64,000 nucleotides of DNA from an uncultured Flavobacteriaceae bacterium (lineage in GTDB: Bacteria > Bacteroidota > Bacteroidia > Flavobacteriales > Flavobacteriaceae): NCBI GenBank assembly GCA_937773465.1, contig CALJVK010000013.1, positions 1 through 64,000 on the forward strand, written 5' to 3'. The first letter of the stretch is position 1; each line of letters starts with the position of its first letter. Both the position numbers and the translations under genes were made by a program. This document shows positions 49,157 through 56,351 of the stretch, piece by piece. The notes under the pieces were generated by a model. That model did no database searches. It saw nothing but the letters and a program-made list of their open reading frames with translations, and had not been told where the DNA came from.

Positions 49157-50389
49157 TTATCCAGAAAATTCTGCTTTTAATACATTTCTAACCGCTAAAA
49201 TAGTTTCCTCTTCTAAATCAGTTCGTTTAATTAAATCTTCAATATCTTGTTCCAAAACACTTTTGGCAGTGTCTAAACCTGCTTTTTTAAACTCTTCAAG
49301 AACCCAAGCTTCGATTTCGTCAGAGAATTCAGTCAATTCAACATCTTCTTCAGCTCCATCTCTATAAACATCAATTTCATATCCTGTTAATTGACCTGCT
49401 AATCTAATGTTATGACCACCTCTTCCAATAGCTTTCGAAACCTGATCAGGCTCCATAAAGGCTTCTACAGTTTTTTTCTCTTCGTTAATTTTTAACGAAG
49501 ATATTTTAGCGGGGCTTAATGCTCTTGTAATCAGTAATTGAGTATTGTTTGTAAAATTAATAACATCAATATTTTCATTTCCAAGTTCTCTTACAATTCC
49601 GTGAATCCTAGATCCTTTCATTCCAACACAAGCTCCAACTGGATCAATTCTATCATCGTATGAATCAACAGCTACTTTGGCTTTTTCACCAGGAATTCTA
49701 ACAACTTTTTTTACAGATATTAAACCGTCAAAAACCTCAGGAATATCTTGTTCAAAAAGTTTTTCTAAAAACTTAGGAGAAGTTCTTGAAAAAATAATAG
49801 ATGGTTTATTCCCTTTCAATTCAACAGACTCAATAACTCCTCTTACAGAATCTCCTTTTCTATAAAAATCAGATGGTATTTGACGATCTTTAGGCATGAT
49901 TAACTCGTTTCCATCATCATCGAGCAATATCACAACATTGTGTCTGATGTGATGAACTTCTGCAGTATATATTTCACCTATTAAATCAATAAATTGTTTG
50001 TAAACAATTCCATTATCGTGTTCATGAACTCTAGACACTAAGTTCTGTCTTAAAGAAAGAACTGTCCTTCTTCCAAGATCAACTAGTTTAACTTCCTCAG
50101 AGACATCTTCACCAACTTCGAAATCAGGTTCAATTTTTCTTGCTTCAGTAATTGAAATTTCTTGGTTTTCGTCTTCAACTGCTCCGTCTTCAACAACAAC
50201 TCTATTTCTCCAAATCTCTAAATCTCCTTTGTCTGGATTAATAATTATATCAAAGTTATCGTCATCGCCATATTTTCTTTTTAGAGTGTTTCTAAAAACC
50301 TCTTCTAATATTGACATTAACGTAACTCTGTCTATAAATTTTTCGTCTTTGAATTCTGAAAACGATTCTATTAAAGATAAATTTTCCAT
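49157..50389 (-). CDS. nusA: Transcription termination/antitermination factor NusA
   Basis: 410 residues. N-terminal RNA-polymerase domain (MENLSLIESFSEFKDEKFID, RRTVLSLRQNLVSRV), S1 domain (GEIYTAEVHHIRHNVVILLD), KH1 (IDPVGACVGMKGSRIHGIVR) and KH2 (VSKAIGRGGHNIRLAGQLTG), then a short acidic tail. No C-terminal AR repeats, as usual for Bacteroidota. Binds RNA polymerase and nascent RNA. Two bases downstream of rimP. Confidence 0.96.
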   Translation of the reverse strand: MENLSLIESFSEFKDEKFIDRVTLMSILEEVFRNTLKRKYGDDDNFDIIINPDKGDLEIWRNRVVVEDGAVEDENQEISITEARKIEPDFEVGEDVSEEVKLVDLGRRTVLSLRQNLVSRVHEHDNGIVYKQFIDLIGEIYTAEVHHIRHNVVILLDDDGNELIMPKDRQIPSDFYRKGDSVRGVIESVELKGNKPSIIFSRTSPKFLEKLFEQDIPEVFDGLISVKKVVRIPGEKAKVAVDSYDDRIDPVGACVGMKGSRIHGIVRELGNENIDVINFTNNTQLLITRALSPAKISSLKINEEKKTVEAFMEPDQVSKAIGRGGHNIRLAGQLTGYEIDVYRDGAEEDVELTEFSDEIEAWVLEEFKKAGLDTAKSVLEQDIEDLIKRTDLEEETILAVRNVLKAEFSG

Positions 50390-50391
50390 GC

Positions 50392-50859
50392 TTATATTTT
50401 ATTAAATTCTACTACTAACTTTGCTTTTTTAATTTCATCAAAAGCAATTAATTTATTTTTTTTTACAGTCACTTTGCCTTTTCCTACAGGCTTTGGCTCA
50501 CGGGCTGTCCACTCAAGAGTAATATCTTCTTCACTTACTTTAATTAAGTTCCCTTTAATATCATCACCTTCTTTTAAAGTTACATTCAGTTTTCTTTTCA
50601 AATTTTTTAAAAATTGTCTGTAAGTTATTAAAGGAGACAAAAGTCCAGCAGAACTAACATTTAAACTAAAATCATCTAGCTCAGTATCAAAATGTTTTTT
50701 TATATATTTTGACAATAAAACGCAATCACTAACCTTAACTCCGTTATCACCATCAATTTTTATATCAATTTTAAAAGAATCTACATCAAGATCCACTAAA
50801 AAAAGTTGTTTATTATTTTCAAAAAAATCAATAAATATTTTTTCTAATATTTCTTTCAA
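50392..50859 (-). CDS. rimP: Ribosome maturation factor RimP
   Basis: Assists 30S assembly. Core: IKIDGDNGVKVSDCVLLSKY, ELDDFSLNVSSAGLLSPLIT and the C-terminal SH3-like part (VTLKEGDDIKGNLIKVSEED). The start is uncertain. A reading from TTG 50922 begins inside the promoter and is rejected. ATG 50889 lies in the middle of a perfect hairpin. TTG 50859 gives (M)KEILEKIFIDFFENNKQLFL, 155 residues, the usual length and N-terminus of RimP, and is my choice at moderate confidence. First gene of rimP-nusA-infB. Confidence 0.85.
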   Translation of the reverse strand: MKEILEKIFIDFFENNKQLFLVDLDVDSFKIDIKIDGDNGVKVSDCVLLSKYIKKHFDTELDDFSLNVSSAGLLSPLITYRQFLKNLKRKLNVTLKEGDDIKGNLIKVSEEDITLEWTAREPKPVGKGKVTVKKNKLIAFDEIKKAKLVVEFNKI

Positions 50860-50878
50860 ATCAAATATATTTAATAAA

Positions 50879-50899
50879 GAAGGGGACATTGTCCCCTTC
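50879..50899 (-). promoter_or_regulatory. Perfect GC-rich hairpin at the rimP 5' end
   Basis: GAAGGGGACA, one centre base, TGTCCCCTTC: a perfect 10-base inverted repeat in a very AT-rich setting. On the minus strand it is followed by TTTATTAAA. It lies between the -7 element at 50,927-50,920 and the likely rimP start, and contains an ATG (50,889-50,887) at its centre. It could be a leader hairpin that hides that start, or a weak terminator for tRNA-Gln transcripts. Confidence 0.6.
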
Positions 50900-50919
50900 A
50901 AATTTTCAATAACGCAGTG

Positions 50920-50927
50920 CAAATATA
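50920..50927 (-). promoter_or_regulatory. -7 promoter element of the rimP-nusA-infB operon
   Basis: TATATTTG on the minus strand (50927-50920). A TTTG lies 15 bases upstream (50946-50943), shorter than the usual 19. A second TATATTTG at 50,869-50,862 is too close to TTG 50859 to serve it. Confidence 0.5.
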
Positions 50928-50974
50928 CTAAATTCTACAAAACAAAGAATTTAATTAAACACCATTAATTAAAG

Positions 50975-51047
50975 TTGGCCTACTAGGGCTCGAACCTAGA
51001 CTCTCCTGGACCAAAACCAGGCGTGTTGCCAGTTACACCATAGGCCA
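50975..51047 (-). tRNA. trnQ: tRNA-Gln (anticodon TTG)
   Basis: 73 bases that fold as a full cloverleaf. The acceptor stem TGGCCTA/TAGGCCA has 7 pairs beginning with U1-A72, a glutamine-tRNA trait. D stem GTGT/ACAC, anticodon stem CCTGG/CCAGG with loop TTTTGGT (anticodon TTG at 51014-51012), a 5-base variable loop, and T arm CTAGG-TTCGAGC-CCTAG. Discriminator A; the CCA end is not encoded. Reads CAA codons. Confidence 0.95.
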
Positions 51048-51060
51048 GTGTAATTATCGG

Positions 51061-51068
51061 CAAATTTA
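51061..51068 (-). promoter_or_regulatory. -7 promoter element of tRNA-Gln
   Basis: TAAATTTG on the minus strand (51068-51061), 13 bases before the mature tRNA 5' end. A TTTG is found 23 bases further upstream (51095-51092). Confidence 0.5.
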
Positions 51069-51201
51069 GTATAAAGTTTGAATTGTAAAAACAAAATTCT
51101 TCTTTTCTAGTTTTTTCTTCTTTTACCACTTAAATTAATTAGTATATTAAAAAATATTTGTTGATAATATTGTTTAATTTCGTCTATCAATTATTTAAAT
51201 A

Positions 51202-54200
51202 ATGAATATTAGAAAATTCGAAAAAATAAATACTGTTACAGGACTAATTGTTTTTTTAATTGCATTAACTACATATTATTTAACAGTTGAGCCTACAGCC
51301 AGTTATTGGGATGCTGCTGAGTATATTTCGACATCTGCTAAATTACAAGTGGGACATCCCCCAGGAGCTCCATTATTTCAAATGATTGGCGCCTTTTTCT
51401 CCTCCTTCGCCTCAAATCCTGAGGATATTGCATTTATGGTAAATATGATGTCTGTTTTTGCAAGTGCATTCACGATCTATTTACTTTATTTAACAATAGT
51501 GATAATTGGAAAAAAAATTATTGTTGTATCTGAAAATATTACAACAGAAAATGCAATAAAGATAATAAGCTCCTCAACCATAGGGGCGCTATGTTTTGCA
51601 TTTTCAGATAGCTTTTGGTTTAACGCTGTTGAAGCTGAAGTTTACGCTATGGCTACATTTATAATGGCGCTTCTATTTTGGTTAGGTTTTAAATGGGAAG
51701 AAGACATGGATAATGAAAGAGGAAACAGATGGCTTATATTAATTTCATTTGTTGTTGGACTTTCGTTTGGTGTGCATTTTATGGGTCTTTTAGCAATTCC
51801 AGCTATTGGAATGATTTATTTCTTTAAAAAGTACCCAAAGCCTAATTTAAAAAGCTTTTTAATTGCAAATATTCTTTCTGTAACTGTATTACTTTTTATT
51901 TTTAAACTTCTTTTACCTTCTACCCTTGCTCTATTCGGCTACCTAGAGGTATTCTTTGTAAATAGCCTTAGATTACCTTTTAATTCTGGGACAATTTTTA
52001 CGTCGGTTTTAATAATCACACTATTTATATTTATATTAAGTTATACCAGAAAGAAAAATTGGATTAACACAAATGTCTTAACCCTTTGTGTCATGTTTAT
52101 TTTTATAGGATTTTCAGCTTGGCTTATGATCCCAATTAGATCCAATGCCAATACAGTAATTAATGAAAATTCCCCATCAGATGCAAGAGCTTTACTTGCC
52201 TATTATAATTTAGAACAATATCCTGAAACAAAACTTTTTTACGGGCCAATGTTTTCTGATGCCTATGCTGGACAAGATGAAAATAAACCTTACAAAGATG
52301 ATAAGCCAAAATACGAAAGAGATGATCAGAAAAAAAGGTATGTAATTGTAAACGATTGGGAATCAGGAAAAATAAATTCAAACAGTGAACATGTTGGATT
52401 TCTTCCAAGAATGTGGAGTTCGGAACACGCAATAAATTACATGAACTATTTTGGGTTTTTAGATTTCGAAATTAAGCCTGAATATCTAACAGAAACCAAT
52501 TTTAAAAAACTTGTAAATGAATTTAATCAAAGTGTAGCTAAGGGAGATATCGATGCAGAAGGATACCATAAATTTTTAAGTGAATATGGCGGATATCTCA
52601 ATATTGAAAAACCATCACTATTTAATAATTTAAAATATCTATTTAAATATCAAATTGGATCTATGTATTTAAGATATTTTATGTGGAATTTTAGCGGTAG
52701 ACAAAATGACATTAAATGGGAATATGATTTATTAAATGGCAACTGGATTTCTGGAATAAACTTTATAGATGAATTTAGACTTGGTCCACAAAGCAATTTG
52801 CCCTCAGATCTCAAAAATAATAAGGCTAGAAACACATATTATATGCTTCCTCTTATATTGGGATTAATTGGATTATTCTTTCTTTTCAAAAAAGATAAAA
52901 ATCTATTTTGGATCGTTATTCTATTATTTCTTTTTACTGGCTTAGCGCTTAAAGTTTATTTAAATGAAAGAGTTTTTGAACCAAGAGAAAGAGATTATGC
53001 GTTAGTTGGGTCATTTTATGTTTTTTCTATTTTTATTGGACTTAGTATCTATTCAATAACTAATTCATTTAAAAAAATTATTTCTGAAAAAATATCAGTT
53101 CCTACATTAAGTATATTGTTACTTTCTGTGCCTTTTCTTATGGGTTATCAGAACTGGGATGATCATGATAGATCTAACAGATATACGGCTCAATCGTTAG
53201 CCAAAGCCTATCTAAATTCAATTGACAAGGATAAGGATTCCATGATTTTTACTATAGGTGATAATGATACTTTCGCATTGTGGTACGCTCAAGAAATCGA
53301 AAACTATAGAACTGATGTAAGAACAATTAATACAAGTTTAATAGCTACTGATTGGTACATAGATCAAATGAAAAAGCGTACCTACAGTAGTAGTCCAATT
53401 CCGTCCCAACTAAAACACAGTCAATACGCATATGGTGTTAGAGACTATATAAAGTATGAAGCTTTAATAGATTCAGTTAGATGGGATATTAAAGATTTTA
53501 TGAACTGGGTTTCAAGTGATCATCCTAGAACTAAATATAAAAACCTGTTAACTCAATATGGTGCTGATTTAAATAATATTCCAATGTTTACTCAAAACAT
53601 GGTTTTTTATCCTACCAACAAAATTAGAGTTCCTGTTAATAAAGCAAATGTTTTAAAAAGTGGTATTGTAAAAATTGAGAATGAAGATTTAATTTTAGAG
53701 TTCATAGATATTGACCTTCCAACAGGAGGATTATATAAGAATCAATTACTAATGTTAGATATTTTAGCAAATAACGACTGGAAAAGGCCTATTTATTTTA
53801 CAGGTGGAAGCTACAATGATGCTGAATATTTATGGATGAAAGATTTTCTTCAGCTTGATGGTCTTGTTTATAAACTTGTCCCGATAAAAACTGAAATTAA
53901 TAAAAATAACCCTTATGAAATGGGGCGTATTGATTCTTCATTAATGTATGATATTGTAAAAAGCTGGGAGTGGGGTAACTCTGAAAGTTCTGAAATTTAC
54001 CATGATCCTGAAACTAGAAAAAACAGTATTTCTTTTAGAGGAAATCTTCACAGGCTTGCCAAACAACTTATGGCCGATAATGAAAATCAAAAAGCAGAAG
54101 AAATATTGGATTTATCAATTGAAAAAATGCCAATAAATTATTTTGGATATTACAGCCTTCTAGAGCCTTACATATCAACCTACTATAACCTAAATAAATT

Positions 54201-54753
54201 CAATAAAGGTGACGATCTGTACCAAAAACTTTCTGTTAAATATGATGAAAATTTAAAATATTATTCTCAGCTATCTAATTCAAAAAATTCTAAATTTTCG
54301 ATATATAGTTTTGCGGAAAACATTATCACAGATACGGAAAGATATAGGTCTCTTTTGGAAACTCTTTTAAAATCTGAAAATAATAGTTTAAAGTCTCAAG
54401 GTATAAAACAATATATAAGTTCAACTGAATTTGTGTCTGAACTGTACGGAGATTATGAATATTACACTCTGCTAAGTCCGTTTCTAAAACAACTTTTTAT
54501 TTCTGATGATAAAGAACTTGCTAGAGAATTGTATGTAAAGATCTCATCTCAATACAAGGAAAGAATAGCAATAATTATGTCTATGCAGGATGATAAAAAG
54601 ACTGAATATTCACAGACTGTTCTAAATGACTATTTTGAATTAAGGTCATTAATTGAATTAATTCAAAAATATGATAGTGACAAGAGTTATGTAATTGGAG
54701 AAGTAAAAGAGCTAGAATTATTAGGCGAAGGCTTAAATAAAATCATTGATTAA
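51202..54753 (+). CDS. DUF2723 membrane glycosyltransferase-like protein
   Basis: 1183 residues. The N-terminal DUF2723 signature is TVEPTASYWDAAEYISTSAK and VGHPPGAPLFQMIGAFFSSF, followed by some ten membrane helices to about residue 340 and further helices near 545-640 (YMLPLILGLIGLFFLFKKDK). The C-terminal 500 residues are soluble: FTIGDNDTFALWYAQEIENY, RPIYFTGGSYNDAEYLW and a helical, TPR-like end. The family resembles protein O-mannosyltransferases (GT-C fold) and in Bacteroidota is thought to serve protein O-glycosylation; a transferase role is inferred from family. Its end overlaps the convergent thioredoxin gene by 21 bases. Confidence 0.8.
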   Translation: MNIRKFEKINTVTGLIVFLIALTTYYLTVEPTASYWDAAEYISTSAKLQVGHPPGAPLFQMIGAFFSSFASNPEDIAFMVNMMSVFASAFTIYLLYLTIVIIGKKIIVVSENITTENAIKIISSSTIGALCFAFSDSFWFNAVEAEVYAMATFIMALLFWLGFKWEEDMDNERGNRWLILISFVVGLSFGVHFMGLLAIPAIGMIYFFKKYPKPNLKSFLIANILSVTVLLFIFKLLLPSTLALFGYLEVFFVNSLRLPFNSGTIFTSVLIITLFIFILSYTRKKNWINTNVLTLCVMFIFIGFSAWLMIPIRSNANTVINENSPSDARALLAYYNLEQYPETKLFYGPMFSDAYAGQDENKPYKDDKPKYERDDQKKRYVIVNDWESGKINSNSEHVGFLPRMWSSEHAINYMNYFGFLDFEIKPEYLTETNFKKLVNEFNQSVAKGDIDAEGYHKFLSEYGGYLNIEKPSLFNNLKYLFKYQIGSMYLRYFMWNFSGRQNDIKWEYDLLNGNWISGINFIDEFRLGPQSNLPSDLKNNKARNTYYMLPLILGLIGLFFLFKKDKNLFWIVILLFLFTGLALKVYLNERVFEPRERDYALVGSFYVFSIFIGLSIYSITNSFKKIISEKISVPTLSILLLSVPFLMGYQNWDDHDRSNRYTAQSLAKAYLNSIDKDKDSMIFTIGDNDTFALWYAQEIENYRTDVRTINTSLIATDWYIDQMKKRTYSSSPIPSQLKHSQYAYGVRDYIKYEALIDSVRWDIKDFMNWVSSDHPRTKYKNLLTQYGADLNNIPMFTQNMVFYPTNKIRVPVNKANVLKSGIVKIENEDLILEFIDIDLPTGGLYKNQLLMLDILANNDWKRPIYFTGGSYNDAEYLWMKDFLQLDGLVYKLVPIKTEINKNNPYEMGRIDSSLMYDIVKSWEWGNSESSEIYHDPETRKNSISFRGNLHRLAKQLMADNENQKAEEILDLSIEKMPINYFGYYSLLEPYISTYYNLNKFNKGDDLYQKLSVKYDENLKYYSQLSNSKNSKFSIYSFAENIITDTERYRSLLETLLKSENNSLKSQGIKQYISSTEFVSELYGDYEYYTLLSPFLKQLFISDDKELARELYVKISSQYKERIAIIMSMQDDKKTEYSQTVLNDYFELRSLIELIQKYDSDKSYVIGEVKELELLGEGLNKIID

Positions 54754-55029
54754 ATTTATCAATGTATTAGCGTCTTGTTCTCCGCTTTGTCTCCAAACCA
54801 TCTCTCCAGATTTGTAAATCATCAATGTTGGCAGTCCTTTTACTCTAAGGGCTTCAGAAAGTTCATTATTTTGATCCACATTAATTTTAATTACTTTTCC
54901 TTTATCTCCAATTGCAGCAGCTACATCTCTCAACACAGGATGCATAGCCTTAGAAGAATCGTCACCATCACCATAAAAGTCTAATAGTATTGGGACTTCC
55001 AAATTTATAAGCTCACCAAATTTTGACAT
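54733..55029 (-). CDS. Thioredoxin-fold protein lacking the CxxC motif
   Basis: 98 residues, cytosolic. The fold is clear: VPILLDFYGDGDDSSKAMHP aligns with DFYADWCGPCKTMAP, and the cis-proline strand is VKGLPTLMIYKSGEMVWRQS. The positions of both catalytic cysteines are Asp and Ser, and there is no cysteine in the protein, so it cannot act as a disulfide reductase. Relatives with the same loss are, as I recall, widespread in flavobacteria, suggesting a retained structural or chaperone-like role. Confidence 0.8.
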   Translation of the reverse strand: MSKFGELINLEVPILLDFYGDGDDSSKAMHPVLRDVAAAIGDKGKVIKINVDQNNELSEALRVKGLPTLMIYKSGEMVWRQSGEQDANTLINLINDFI

Positions 55030-55074
55030 AGGTCAAGTTTTGAATTTATATAAAAATAAGGATTTTTTAAAAAA

Positions 55075-56307
55075 CTATGATTTTTTAAGTTTAATCACTG
55101 AGATTTCAGGTGGGATACCTACTCTTCCAGGAAAACCTAAAACACCAAACCCTCTGTTAACATTTAGAAATTGTTTATTATTGTTATATATGCCAGCCCA
55201 ATATTTATAGGCCCATTTAACAGGGCTCCATTTGATCCATCCAGGAATTTCTATACCAAACTGCATTCCATGAGTATGACCACTTAATGTTAAATGAAAA
55301 TGAGTTTTATGATCTATTAATACTTTATCCCAGTGGGATGGATCATGACTCATCACTATTTTAAAGTCAGAATCTACAAGTCCTAAGCAGGCCTTATCTA
55401 TATCACCTTTTTTCTTAAAACGACCTTTTCCCCAGTTTTCTACACCAACTAAAGAAATTGAACTATTATTTTTGGTGATTTTGGTATTCTCATTTAATAA
55501 TAATTTGAACCCCATTTCTTTTTGAATATCTTGAAGAAGTTGAAAATTAAGTTTCTTATCATTTTTAGTGTTCCATTGTACATAGTCGCCGTAATCATGA
55601 TTCCCTAAAACTGAATATTTACCATCTTTTGCCTTGAGTTTTGAAAACAAAGTTTTCCATTTAATTAATTCATTTGCCTTATTATTAACTATATCTCCAG
55701 TAAATAAAATAAGGTTAGAATTTTGCTCATTTATTAGATCTACAGCGTATTCAACGTTTTCTCTGTTATCTAAGCTTCCGCTATGAATATCTGAAATATG
55801 GGTTATTTTATAACCATCAAAATCATGAGGAAGATCATCAAATGTCAATTCATAATTAAATACTTTATAATTGTATCTACCCTGAAAAATTCCATGTATA
55901 ACAAATGGAATAGGAATCGATGCAACTAAAACTGCTAGTTTACTCAAAAAATCTCGTCTTTTAACTAAGAAAGAATCTGACGAATTTGAAAAAAAAAATT
56001 TGAATATTGATTCAGCTATTCTTCCAATATCTTCAATAAAAAGAAATGAGATAACAATAAGTTTAAAACATAATAAAGTAAAAAGAAGTGCAAATGGGAC
56101 AGATAAATAGTTGTAAAAAATATCGGAGTAATCTAAATTCTGAAAATAAATACTAAAAAGTCTGAAAAAAAAATTTATAAAAACAATTACATTTATAAAA
56201 GTGTATAATTTTATAATCCACTTGTTTTTTGACAATGTTTTAAAGGCTTGAAAAGCGTATATTTCAATTAATAAAAAAACAACAATAATAAATAACCAAC
56301 TCAACAT
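55075..56307 (-). CDS. Membrane-anchored calcineurin-like phosphoesterase (YaeI-like)
   Basis: 410 residues. Four N-terminal helices (WLFIIVVFLLIEIYAFQAFK; LYTFINVIVFINFFFRLFSI; YLSVPFALLFTLLCFKLIVI; LAVLVASIPIPFVIHGIFQG) precede a metallophosphoesterase domain. Metal-binding motifs: THISDIHSGSLDN, ILFTGDIVNNKAN, SVLGNHDYGDYVQW, IVMSHDPSHWD and LTLSGHTHGMQFG. Related proteins hydrolyse phosphodiesters such as UDP-diacylglucosamine or phospholipids, but the substrate here is not known. Its -7 element is 23 bases before the start. Confidence 0.88.
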   Translation of the reverse strand: MLSWLFIIVVFLLIEIYAFQAFKTLSKNKWIIKLYTFINVIVFINFFFRLFSIYFQNLDYSDIFYNYLSVPFALLFTLLCFKLIVISFLFIEDIGRIAESIFKFFFSNSSDSFLVKRRDFLSKLAVLVASIPIPFVIHGIFQGRYNYKVFNYELTFDDLPHDFDGYKITHISDIHSGSLDNRENVEYAVDLINEQNSNLILFTGDIVNNKANELIKWKTLFSKLKAKDGKYSVLGNHDYGDYVQWNTKNDKKLNFQLLQDIQKEMGFKLLLNENTKITKNNSSISLVGVENWGKGRFKKKGDIDKACLGLVDSDFKIVMSHDPSHWDKVLIDHKTHFHLTLSGHTHGMQFGIEIPGWIKWSPVKWAYKYWAGIYNNNKQFLNVNRGFGVLGFPGRVGIPPEISVIKLKKS

Positions 56308-56330
56308 TATAATTTTTTAAATTAGAAGAT

Positions 56331-56338
56331 CCAAATAT
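56331..56338 (-). promoter_or_regulatory. -7 promoter element of the metallophosphoesterase gene
   Basis: TATATTTG on the minus strand (56338-56331) with ATTG 18 bases upstream (56360-56357), a near match to the -33 TTTG. It sits in the 44-base gap shared with the divergent polA. Confidence 0.5.
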
Positions 56339-56351
56339 ATAATATATATAT

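Noticed and set aside
50862..50869. Second TATATTTG as the rimP promoter
   Set aside because: It would start transcription inside or after the only plausible rimP start codons and lies within the possible coding region.
52160..52835. Minus-strand frames opposite the DUF2723 gene
   Set aside because: Shadows of a conserved membrane protein gene; no promoter or ribosome site seen.
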